Origin: Pontibacter beigongshangensis
GTDB lineage: Bacteria > Bacteroidota > Bacteroidia > Cytophagales > Hymenobacteraceae
DNA: 64,000 bases
Direction of reading: 5' to 3'
Assembly: GCF_014332515.1 (NCBI RefSeq)
Contig: NZ_VFSD01000025.1
Coordinates: forward strand, 1 to 64,000
This document shows, piece by piece, positions 42,336-50,380 of this stretch. How positions within the stretch are numbered: the first letter of the stretch is position 1; each line of letters opens with the position of its first letter. The notes under the pieces are model-generated. The model was not told where the DNA came from, did not search any database, and saw nothing but the letters and a program-made list of their open reading frames with translations. Both the position numbers and the translations under genes were made by a program.

Positions 42336-43448
42336 ATGGAAGTACAGCATCCATCAAAGATATTGATGACGGCAGACACCTTAGGCGGTGTCTGGACATA
42401 TGCCATAGAACTAATCAGAGCCCTGAACGATTTTGGTGTTCAGGTAGCACTGGCCACCATGGGGGCACCACTAAGCGAGGAGCAGCAGGAGGAAGTAAAA
42501 AAGATCAGCAACCTGACTGTGTATGAGAGCGAGTATAAGCTCGAGTGGATGGAGAACCCCTGGGAGGACCTGGCCAAAGCCGGGGAGTGGTTGCTGCGCC
42601 TGAAAGAGGAGGTAAAGCCAGACATCATTCACCTCAACAACATGGCCCATGGAAACCTGGACTGGGGAAAACCTGTGGTGGTAGTGGTGCATTCCTGTGT
42701 GCTGTCGTGGTGGCGGGCGGTGAAGGGGGAGGAAGCTTCCTCAGCGTGGAACCAGTACCACGAAACCATCAAAGCCGGCCTTCATGCGGCCGACATCGTA
42801 GTGGCCCCTACCCAGTCTATGCTGCACCAGGCGGAGGATCTGTACGGCCCCTTTAAGCAGAGCACGGTTATTTACAACGGGCGCGGGCAGCAGCTTTTCC
42901 AGTTCGGCCGCAAGGAGCCGTTTATTTTCAGCATGGGCCGTGTGTGGGATGAGGCCAAAAATATAGCCATGCTCGCGCACATCGCCTCGGACCTGCATTG
43001 GCCTGTGTACATTGCCGGCGACGACAAGCACCCCACCACAGGGGAATCAGTGGATTTGGAGAACGTGCACTTCCTGGGGCAGCTGACCGCCAGTGAAGTG
43101 ACCGACTGGCTCTCCAGGGCCTCCATCTACGTCCTGCCCGCCAAGTATGAGCCCTTTGGCCTGACTATTCTGGAAGCCGCCATGTCTGGTTGTGCCCTGG
43201 TGGTAGGTAAAACGGATAGCCTGACCGAGATCTGGGGAAATGCCACCAAATACGTGAATCCCAACGATGCCGATGAGCTGCGCGACACCATCAACAGCCT
43301 GATCGACGATGAGTTTACCCGCAACATTATGTCGTGCCGCGCTGTAAAGCGGTCGCATGGCTACAGCGCCGACCATATGGCCCAGGATTACAGCCACATC
43401 TACCGCCAGCTCCTTCGGTTTAAACTGCCGGAAGTGTTGGTGGAATAA
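42336..43448 (+). CDS. Glycosyltransferase, GT4 family
   Basis: A 370-residue GT-B transferase. The N-terminal half begins LMTADTLGGVWTYAIELIRAL (the Gly loop), and the C-terminal half carries FSMGRVWDEAKNIAMLAH and the donor-binding EPFGLTILEAAMSG (E-x7-E). It transfers a sugar from a nucleotide donor with retention of configuration. No TM segment or signal is seen, so it acts at the cytosolic face. It is between the Gfo/Idh gene and the CgeB-like genes. Confidence 0.92.
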   Translation: MEVQHPSKILMTADTLGGVWTYAIELIRALNDFGVQVALATMGAPLSEEQQEEVKKISNLTVYESEYKLEWMENPWEDLAKAGEWLLRLKEEVKPDIIHLNNMAHGNLDWGKPVVVVVHSCVLSWWRAVKGEEASSAWNQYHETIKAGLHAADIVVAPTQSMLHQAEDLYGPFKQSTVIYNGRGQQLFQFGRKEPFIFSMGRVWDEAKNIAMLAHIASDLHWPVYIAGDDKHPTTGESVDLENVHFLGQLTASEVTDWLSRASIYVLPAKYEPFGLTILEAAMSGCALVVGKTDSLTEIWGNATKYVNPNDADELRDTINSLIDDEFTRNIMSCRAVKRSHGYSADHMAQDYSHIYRQLLRFKLPEVLVE

Positions 43449-43509
43449 GAAAGACCCAGACCTGAGAGTGTCCTGGCAGGCAGCAGGAAAAGCGAATTGT
43501 TACAGCAGT

Positions 43510-43538
43510 AATTATTTGAATGAAATTGGCCTTCCGAA
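43510..43538 (-). repeat. ATNNAT/CCGG interspersed repeat, copy 17
   Basis: AATTATTTGAATGAAATT then GGCCTTCCGAAG, followed by TTTCTGCTGATGCTGCTG. Central dinucleotide CA on the minus strand. Forms an inverted pair with copy 18. Confidence 0.78.
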
Positions 43539-43638
43539 GAACTTTTTCTGCTGATGCTGCTGATTGGTTCCCAAAACACGCACAGGTCTGGAAGACGCTG
43601 TGAGGTTTGAGGAGGAGGAGCACAGCGACAACCAGCAT

Positions 43639-43667
43639 CTGGAAGGCCAAAATCATTGAAATAATTC
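43639..43667 (+). repeat. ATNNAT/CCGG interspersed repeat, copy 18
   Basis: CTGGAAGGCC then AAAATCATTGAAATAATTC. Central dinucleotide GA. Faces copy 17 across 100 bases. Confidence 0.78.
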
Positions 43668-43695
43668 ACTTAATCACTCAATCAAAATTAAATAA

Positions 43696-44822
43696 ATGAA
43701 CATCGTCCTTTTCTACCACTCCATCCTCTCCGACTGGAACCACGGCAACGCGCATTTCCTGCGGGGGGTGGTGCGGGAGCTGCAGGAGCGGGGGCACCGG
43801 GTGCAGGTGTATGAACCTCAGAACGGCTGGAGCCTGCAGAATCTTATTGAAGGGTATGGCCAGGAGAAGCTGGAGGAACTACAGGAATACTACCCCGGCA
43901 TCAGTACCAACTTCTACACCCTGGATAGTTTGGACCTGGATGAAGTGCTGCAGGAAGCCGATCTGGTGCTGGTGCATGAGTGGAGCGAACACGAGCTGGT
44001 GAGACGGGTTGGGGAGCACCGGGTAAAAAGCAATTACAAACTGCTCTTTCACGACACACACCACCGTGCGGTGACAGAGCGCGAAAGCATGGCCCGTACG
44101 ACCTTACCCACTACGACGGCGTGCTGGCCTTTGGTCAGGTAATACGCGACCTGTACCTGCAGGAAGGCTGGACCTCCCGCGCCTGGACCTGGCACGAAGC
44201 CGCAGACACCAGCGTGTTCTACCCGCACAAGCAAACCCAAGATGAGGGAGACCTGGTCTGGATTGGCAACTGGGGCGATGAGGAGCGTACGGCCGAGCTG
44301 CACGAGTTCCTGATAAACCCGGTAAAGGAGCTGGGGCTGAAAGCGAAGATATACGGCGTGCGTTACCCCGATCATGCCCGCAAAGCATTGGCCGATGCGG
44401 GTATCGAGTATGGTGGCTGGTTGCCCAACTACAAAGCAGCCGAAGAATTTGCCAAACACAAAGTAACGGTGCACGTGCCGCGAAGACCTTATGTGGAGAC
44501 GCTGCCGGGCATCCCGACCATCCGCCCGTTCGAGGCCATGGCTTGTGGCATTCCGCTTATTTCTTCGCCCTGGGATGATGCTGAGAACTTATTCACTCCC
44601 GGAAAAGATTTCCTGGTGGCCCGAACCGGCGAGGAGATGAAGCAGCACCTGCAGACCATTCTGAATAATAAAGCCACAGCAGAAGCAATAGCCAGCCATG
44701 GTCTGCAAACTATTCAAAGTCGCCATACCTGTGCCCACCGTGTAAACGAGCTGGAGCAGGTGTGCCTGGAGCTGGGAATAGCAGCCTCCAAAGTAACTCC
44801 AACGCAAACTGCCACTGCATGA
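43696..44822 (+). pseudogene. CgeB-like glycosyltransferase, frameshifted
   Basis: The first 133 codons read a CgeB-type N-terminus (FYHSILSDWNHGNAHFLRGV, then HDTHHRAVTERESMA). The family sequence continues in another frame as YDLTHYDGVLAFGQVIRDLYL to the TGA at 44820-44822, with PFEAMACGIPLISSPWDD as the donor-site block. One base is missing around 44091-44096 (between MA and YDL). Repairing it gives about 375 residues. Unless this is a sequence error or programmed frameshift (no slippery heptamer is apparent), the gene is dead. Its stop overlaps the next start as ATGA, so coupling to the next gene is intact. Confidence 0.8.
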
Positions 44823-45925
44823 AAACCAAAAAACTTGACATAGCCTTCTTCGGCTCCAGCCTCGTATCGGCCTACTGGAATGGTGCTGCTACTTATTACC
44901 GTGGCATTGTGCGGGCGCTGCACGATCGGGGCCACCACGTTACCTTCTACGAACCCGATGCTTACGACCGCCAGCAGAACCGCGACATGCCCGACCCCGA
45001 CTGGGCGACAGTGGTAGTATATAAGGCTACGGCAGAAGCCGCCTCCCGCTGTCTGGAAGCAGCAGCCAAAGCCGACATCATTGTTAAAGCCAGCGGAGTG
45101 GGTGTGTTCGATGAGTTGCTGGAGCGGGAGGTGCTGCGTTTTCAGAATGAAAAGACACTTGTGCTTTTCTGGGATGTGGACGCCCCTGCTACCTTAGACC
45201 GTGTGCACAACAACTCCCAAGACCCCTTCCGGCAGCTCATTCCGCAGTACGACATGGTACTGACCTACGGTGGCGGCCAACCAGTGATAGAAGCGTACGA
45301 AGCATTAGGCGCTAAAAAGTGCGTGCCAATCTACAATGCCCTGGACACAGCCACTCACCACCCGGTCGTTTCCGAAGAGCGTTTTGCCTGCGACCTGGCT
45401 TTCCTGGGCAACCGCCTGCCTGACCGTGAGGCACGTGTAGAAGAGTTCTTTCTGAACCCTGCTGCCGCCACGCCCGGCAAAACCTTTATGCTTGGCGGCA
45501 GTGGATGGGGCGACAAACCCATGAGCCCGAATGTAAAGTACATGGGCCACGTCTACACCAAAGATCACAACGCCTTTAACTGCACTCCCAAGGCTGTGCT
45601 CAACATCAGCCGCGAGAGCATGGCCCGCTACGGTTTCTCGCCGGCCACGCGCGTGTTCGAGGCAGCCGGAGCCGGAGCCTGCATTATTACCGACTACTGG
45701 GAAGGCATCGACTTTTTCTTTGAACCGGAGAAGGAGATTCTGGTGGCGAAAAGTGGCACCGAAGTAGACGCTATCATGGCCGATCTTACAGCCGAAAAGG
45801 CAATGGCCGTTGGCAAGGCTGCCTACCGCAAAGTGCTCTCTGCCCATACCTACAACCACCGCGCAGAGCAGCTGGAGCAGCTGCTGTATACCAAGATAAG
45901 GCAACAGGTTAAGGTGCTAGTGTAG
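44819..45925 (+). CDS. CgeB-like glycosyltransferase
   Basis: A 368-residue GT-B type protein of the CgeB family (named for the spore surface protein CgeB of Bacillus subtilis). It begins KLDIAFFGSSLVSAYWNGAA, has LVLFWDVDAPATLDRV in the middle, and the donor-site block SPATRVFEAAGAGACIITDY. The start at 44819 overlaps the upstream stop, and is preferred to an upstream ATG at 44762 whose 19 extra residues are not family-like. It is the second of three related genes and is intact. It probably adds a sugar to a surface glycan or lipid. Confidence 0.86.
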   Translation: MKTKKLDIAFFGSSLVSAYWNGAATYYRGIVRALHDRGHHVTFYEPDAYDRQQNRDMPDPDWATVVVYKATAEAASRCLEAAAKADIIVKASGVGVFDELLEREVLRFQNEKTLVLFWDVDAPATLDRVHNNSQDPFRQLIPQYDMVLTYGGGQPVIEAYEALGAKKCVPIYNALDTATHHPVVSEERFACDLAFLGNRLPDREARVEEFFLNPAAATPGKTFMLGGSGWGDKPMSPNVKYMGHVYTKDHNAFNCTPKAVLNISRESMARYGFSPATRVFEAAGAGACIITDYWEGIDFFFEPEKEILVAKSGTEVDAIMADLTAEKAMAVGKAAYRKVLSAHTYNHRAEQLEQLLYTKIRQQVKVLV

Positions 45926-45930
45926 GGTTA

Positions 45931-46149
45931 TCAGAATCAGGATTTACAGGATGATAGGATGAACAGGATTGTCTGCATCAGGAATATAATTCTGTCAGAA
46001 CCCGAAAAGCCAGCATGAGAGAATGTGCAGCATACGTTTTCTTCTTTTGTCATTCTGGAATAATCTTGTGATAAAGCAGCGAAAGCAGCAGCTACTGGTG
46101 AAAGACCTCATCCTGTTCATCCTACCATCCTGTAAATCTTGATTCAGAC
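45931..46149. repeat. Inverted repeat of the GGATTTACAGGAT type
   Basis: Arm 45931-45973 contains AATCAGGATTTACAGGATG and AGGATGAACAGGAT. Arm 46104-46149 is its inverted partner (CAAGATTTACAGGATGG and AGGATGAACAGGAT on the minus strand). The arms flank 130 bases and sit inside the CgeB gene run. Similar words occur at 13648-13736. Sequences like this are known to me as frequent intergenic repeats in Bacteroidota. Confidence 0.75.
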
Positions 46150-46327
46150 AAATTCGGCAGGAGAAATTAGTCTTCCTGGACCAGAAGAACCCGGATTCTC
46201 CTAACATCTAAATGACAAAAGGCGGAAACAACAAAAAAGCAAAGGCTGTTGGCACAGACACTCACCGGTCTGAAAGACGCCGTGAAGTTTTCTAACAATC
46301 AACAATTAGCAATTCAGCAATTAAAAA

Positions 46328-47404
46328 ATGAACATCGTTATACTAGGTTTATCCATAACCTCCAGCTGGGGAAACGGCCATGCCACCACCTTCAGGGGGC
46401 TGGTGCGGGAGCTGAACAACAAGGGGCATCGGGTGCTTTTTCTGGAGCGGGATGTGCCCTGGTACGCCAACAGCCGCGACCTCCCAAACCCCGATTTCTG
46501 CCAGACAGTACTGTACACTTCCTTAGATGACCTGAAGCAGCGCTTTACAGAGCAGGTGCGCGAAGCCGACTTGGTGATGGTGGGCTCGTTTGTGCCTGAA
46601 GGGGTGCCGGTAGGAACGTGGGTGGTACAGACGGCGCAGGGCATCAAAGCCTTTTACGACATCGACACGCCGGTGACGCTGGCAAAGCTGGAGCGGCAGG
46701 ATTTTGAGTACCTGCATCCGCGCCTCATCCCGCAGTATGACCTGTACCTGTCCTTTACCGGTGGCCCTACCCTGGACCTGCTGGAGCAGCATTATGGCTC
46801 ACCCATGGCAAGAGCGCTTTACTGCTCCTTCGACCCCATGCTGTACTATCCGGAGGACCAGGAGGTGCAATGGGATTTAGGCTACCTCGGCACCTACTCC
46901 GACGACCGTCAGCCCCCGCTCGAAAAGCTGATGCTGGAAGCTGCACGGCAATGGCCAGAGGGGCGGTTTGTAGTGGCTGGTCCGCAATATCCCAATACGG
47001 TGCAGTGGCCTGCCAACACGCAGCACATTCATCACCTGCCACCAGCAGCGCATCGCAGTTTCTACAACAGCCAGCGCTTTACGCAAAACATCACGCGCGC
47101 CGATATGATAAAAGCCGGCTACTCGCCCAGCGTGCGCCTTTTCGAGGCAGCAGCCTGTGGCACCCCCATCATTTCAGACTATTGGGAGGGGCTGGATACG
47201 CTTTTCACCTTTGGGCAGGAAATACTGGTAGCCTATTCTGCCGCCGATACGTTAAAGTTCTTACAGGAGCTGCAGGAGGAGGAGCGGAAGGCCATAGGGG
47301 AACGGGCCAGGCAGAAGGTGCTCACGCAGCACACCGCCGCCCACCGGGCACAGGAACTGGAGAACTATGCCCGGGAACTGATGACGCTGACAGTTAAAGG
47401 ATAA
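46328..47404 (+). CDS. CgeB-like glycosyltransferase
   Basis: A 358-residue CgeB-family GT-B protein, related to the two genes upstream. It starts NIVILGLSITSSWGNGHATT, contains AFYDIDTPVTLAKLE, and has the donor block SPSVRLFEAAACGTPIISDYW. It is intact and about 400 bases after the second CgeB-like gene, from which it is separated by the inverted repeat at 45931-46149. A start at the listed ATG is supported by the family-like N-terminus. Confidence 0.87.
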   Translation: MNIVILGLSITSSWGNGHATTFRGLVRELNNKGHRVLFLERDVPWYANSRDLPNPDFCQTVLYTSLDDLKQRFTEQVREADLVMVGSFVPEGVPVGTWVVQTAQGIKAFYDIDTPVTLAKLERQDFEYLHPRLIPQYDLYLSFTGGPTLDLLEQHYGSPMARALYCSFDPMLYYPEDQEVQWDLGYLGTYSDDRQPPLEKLMLEAARQWPEGRFVVAGPQYPNTVQWPANTQHIHHLPPAAHRSFYNSQRFTQNITRADMIKAGYSPSVRLFEAAACGTPIISDYWEGLDTLFTFGQEILVAYSAADTLKFLQELQEEERKAIGERARQKVLTQHTAAHRAQELENYARELMTLTVKG

Positions 47405-47453
47405 TCAAAATAATGGTGCTTCTTGATTCACTGGGTATTGACTATATAACTTT

Positions 47454-47828
47454 ATGAACCTTGCCGTCGCCATCAGTACCATCAGCGGATTTTTTCTGCT
47501 TGTCGGATGTCTAGCTTCGTGCGCCGTCATGCAAGGCCCTGCCTTTAGCGGTGTTACTATTCATTATGTAGGAGAAAAGCTGGCGGCAACAGATACTGTA
47601 GCAGTTTTTTATGATGAGAAGGATGTGGTGTGGCCGCATAAGGTCATAGGCAGAATGACAAATGATATTGTGTTGCAGTACGAACCTGAAAACGTAAAAC
47701 GCATGATGCAGGAAAAGGCCAAAGAGGTGGGAGGAGACGCCATTATCATTACTGACCTGGCACCGTACCGGACCCCAAACGAATTAGATAAAATCGTGTT
47801 AAAAGCAATTGTTATAAAGCATTTATAA
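47454..47828 (+). CDS. Small exported lipoprotein-like protein of unknown function
   Basis: A 124-residue protein. The N-terminal hydrophobic stretch ends in LASCAVMQG, a good lipobox with Cys as the lipidated residue. The mature part has VAVFYDEKDVVWPHKVIGRM and AKEVGGDAIIITDL, which recalls short YbjQ- or DUF-type lipoproteins in which a GGDA loop is common. No enzyme motif is seen. It lies between the last CgeB-like gene and the methyltransferase pseudogene. Its part in the cluster is unknown. Confidence 0.7.
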   Translation: MNLAVAISTISGFFLLVGCLASCAVMQGPAFSGVTIHYVGEKLAATDTVAVFYDEKDVVWPHKVIGRMTNDIVLQYEPENVKRMMQEKAKEVGGDAIIITDLAPYRTPNELDKIVLKAIVIKHL

Positions 47829-47840
47829 AGAAGTTATTAC

Positions 47841-48671
47841 ATGGAGATACAGCAGGAGATTGAACAACTGGGGCCCTGGTTCCATAACATACACCTGCCA
47901 GGTGGCGAGCAGACGGCCCCCAACCACTATTTAGCAGATTTCCCAGCTTTTAAGTAGCGGCAGTTGGAACACGCAATTCCAACAGACTTATCTGGCTGGC
48001 ATGTATTGGATATTGGCTGCAACGCCGGCTTTTATTCCATAGAGCTGGCAAAGCGCGGCGCACAGGTGCTCGCTATAGACGTAGACCCGCACTACCTGAA
48101 GCAGGCAGCCTGGGTGGCCCAACAGTTCGGGATGGAGGACAGGCTGGAACTGAAACAGATGCAGGTGTACGACCTGGCCCGCCTCGACCGCCAGTTCGAC
48201 CTGATCTGGTACATGGGCGTGCTCTACCACCTGCGCTACCCGCTGCTCTCGCTCGACATACTGGCGCAGAAGGCCAGCCACCTGATGGTGTTCCAGACGC
48301 TGACCATGCCCGGCAACGAAACCGGGGATGTGCCGGAAGATTTCGGGGTTAACGACCGGCAGCCAACGCTGGAGGCGCACTGGCCCAAGATGGCTTTTAT
48401 CGAAAAGAAAATGGCCGGCGACTTAACCAACTGGTGGGCTCCTAACCACACCGGCGTAGAAGCCATGCTGCGCACCTGCGGGTTTAAGGTAATAGAGCGG
48501 CCGGGGCACGAGCTGTACATTTGCCAGGTAGACGAACAGCTCCGACAGCACCAGCACTGGAACCAGTCGGAGTACTTATCGGCGGTGGGGCTGGCCTGGC
48601 AGGATACTGTGCAGGATAAAATCGCACAAAAAAACGCCTACATGGTATCGGGCTCCGGTAGTAAAAAGTAA
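47841..48671 (+). pseudogene. SAM-dependent methyltransferase with a premature TAG
   Basis: ATG at 47841 opens MEIQQEIEQLGPWFHNIHLP and runs to an in-frame TAG at 47955-47957 (codon 39, after ADFPAFK). The frame continues without interruption as a class I methyltransferase (VLDIGCNAGFYSIELAKRGA, LIWYMGVLYHL) to 48671. Relatives carry Trp at this place by my recollection (FPxxKW), so TGG changed to TAG is likely. It resembles the TIGR04290 methyltransferase family that I recall near glycosyltransferase genes. Translation may restart at TTG 47964 but would miss the N-terminal segment. Confidence 0.78.
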
Positions 48672-48781
48672 CAGCAGGGACGTTGCGCCCGGGCGAAAAG
48701 AATTGTGCACTAGCGCTGGCCTGGTTCTTTACATCGGTTTAGGCCGGTCAACTAATCCGAGATTTTTGTGAGCACGCTTAG

Positions 48782-48828
48782 TATCTTTGCAGCCACTCCA
48801 GCTTTGGCAAAGCCGGCGTGGCTTTTTT
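48782..48828 (+). terminator. TATCTTTG element followed at once by a terminator-like hairpin
   Basis: GCCAC pairs with GTGGC and an inner GCTTT pairs with AAAGC (48792-48822), then six T. This can end the cluster transcript. Immediately before it, TATCTTTG (48782-48789) is an exact -7 element. A start there would place the hairpin at the very 5' end of a transcript. Confidence 0.55.
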
Positions 48829-48921
48829 ATGTATAATTGCCTGCTTTAAAGCAACAGGAAAACCAAAAAAGTAGAATAGCTCCTTCACTCATTCAACAAT
48901 TCACGCATTCAAAATTAAAAC

Positions 48922-49482
48922 ATGCCTCCTAAAATAGAACCCTGGAAAACACTTAAATCTGAAATGGTTTTTGAGCACAGATGGTACAAGTTGCGCCGCG
49001 ACCATGTAGAGCTGCCTAACGGGCACGAACTCGACGATTATTTTGTAAGCGTACGGCCCGATGTGGTGGTAACTTTTCCGCTTACCCCCGACAACCAGGT
49101 TATTTTTGTGCGACAGTACAAGCACGCCGCCGGCGAGATTCTGATAGAACTGCCAGCCGGTGTGATAGACGAAGGCGAGGATGTACCCATGGAAGCCGCC
49201 AAACGGGAGCTCCTGGAAGAAACCGGCTACGCCTCAGAGGAGGCAGAACTCCTGCTGGAAGTAATCGACAATCCGACCAAAGACACGAATAAGATTTACT
49301 ATTTCCTGCTCCGCAATGTAAAAAAGGTAGCAGCCCAAAGCCTCGACGTGTCGGAAAATATTGAAGTACTGACTATTCCGCTGCAGGAAGTGGAGGCACG
49401 CATCCTGTCAGGCGACATAAAGGTGTCGGGAACGGTGGCGCTTTGCCTGCTGGCGCTGCACAAGCTGGAAGCAGAGAAGTAA
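48922..49482 (+). CDS. NUDIX hydrolase, ADP-ribose pyrophosphatase-like
   Basis: A 186-residue cytosolic pyrophosphohydrolase. The Nudix box reads GVIDEGEDVPMEAAKRELLEETGY and matches GX5EX7REUXEEXGU exactly. The upstream block VFVRQYKHAAGEILIELPAG is typical of ADP-ribose pyrophosphatases (NudF-like). Length is within that group. Substrate remains uncertain among ADP-ribose and related nucleotides. Its stop codon TAA is the first three bases of repeat copy 19. Confidence 0.92.
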   Translation: MPPKIEPWKTLKSEMVFEHRWYKLRRDHVELPNGHELDDYFVSVRPDVVVTFPLTPDNQVIFVRQYKHAAGEILIELPAGVIDEGEDVPMEAAKRELLEETGYASEEAELLLEVIDNPTKDTNKIYYFLLRNVKKVAAQSLDVSENIEVLTIPLQEVEARILSGDIKVSGTVALCLLALHKLEAEK

Positions 49483-49510
49483 TTATTTGAATGAAAAAGC
49501 ACCTCCCCGG
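49481..49510 (-). repeat. ATNNAT/CCGG interspersed repeat, copy 19
   Basis: AATTATTTGAATGAAAAA then GCACCTCCCCGG. Central dinucleotide CA on the minus strand. The repeat abuts and partly forms the NUDIX stop codon. Confidence 0.75.
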
Positions 49511-49716
49511 CATTTTCTTCTTCTTTTCTTGAAACAGGCTATTTCTTCTGAAAAAATGCGGTTTCAGCAGCAGGGTGCCCATCTTTAACAAACGTTGATT
49601 AAAACCGTACTAAAATCTTCAGGCAGGACAATAGTTCTTTAATGGAGAGGCAGCCAGAGTCCGGTTGTTCCTGAAGACAGATTTTTAACTTCTCATTACC
49701 TGTGCCTGGGACCGAT

Positions 49717-50175
49717 ATGAAGCTGGAAAATGAAATAGGTATGGCAACGTTCAGGAGTCCTTTTCAGAAGGCCTACTTGAATATCCTCTATACGGGTAAT
49801 TGGCTGGAGGCGCGGGTAGAAAGCCTGATAAAGCCATTTGGCATTTCGCCGGAGCAGTACAATGTGCTGCGCATATTGCGGGGGCAACATGGCAAGCCCA
49901 TCAACCTGTATGAGGTGCAGGAACGGATGTTGAGCCGTATGTCGAACGCTACGCGGCTGGTGGAGAAACTGCGGCTGAAAGCGCTCGTTACCCGGGAAAT
50001 ATGCGAGCAAAATCGCCGCAAGGTCGAGATTGCCATCACACCCAAAGGCCTCGACTTGCTGAACGAGCTCGACCCTCTGGTGGAGGAGCAGGAAAAAACG
50101 CTCTTTAAGCACATAGATGCCGCCGAGGTAGAGGCGCTCAGCAATGTGCTGGACAGGTTAAGGGGGGTGGAATAA
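49717..50175 (+). CDS. MarR family transcriptional regulator
   Basis: A 152-residue winged-helix regulator. The DNA-binding half contains SPEQYNVLRILRGQHGKPINLYE and RMSNATRLVEKLRLKALVTRE, followed by the wing RRKVEIAITPKGLDLL. A start five codons upstream is possible but MKLENEIGMATF is a normal N-terminus. No divergent target is adjacent: the upstream neighbour is the NUDIX gene in the same orientation. It likely responds to a small aromatic ligand or oxidant, as in the family. Confidence 0.9.
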   Translation: MKLENEIGMATFRSPFQKAYLNILYTGNWLEARVESLIKPFGISPEQYNVLRILRGQHGKPINLYEVQERMLSRMSNATRLVEKLRLKALVTREICEQNRRKVEIAITPKGLDLLNELDPLVEEQEKTLFKHIDAAEVEALSNVLDRLRGVE

Positions 50176-50274
50176 TTGTTCTGAGGTATTTGTGCGGTGA
50201 TTCCTGTTATCCTTTCAGCTGTTTGCCAGTAGCTCGCTGCCGCAAAATACTTTAAAAACAAACCTGCCTAAATA

Positions 50275-50304
50275 AATTATTCCAATAAAAAGCAGCCTTC
50301 CTGG
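50275..50304 (-). repeat. ATNNAT/CCGG interspersed repeat, copy 20
   Basis: AAATTATTCCAATAAAAA then GCAGCCTTCCTGGG, followed by CATCTGCTGC. Central dinucleotide GG on the minus strand. Between convergent genes. Confidence 0.72.
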
Positions 50305-50380
50305 GCATCTGCTGCTTTAGCAAATCCTACACAAATTGCCTGAATAACGGTTGTGTTTCCTTTCAAGATCAGAAATAAAA

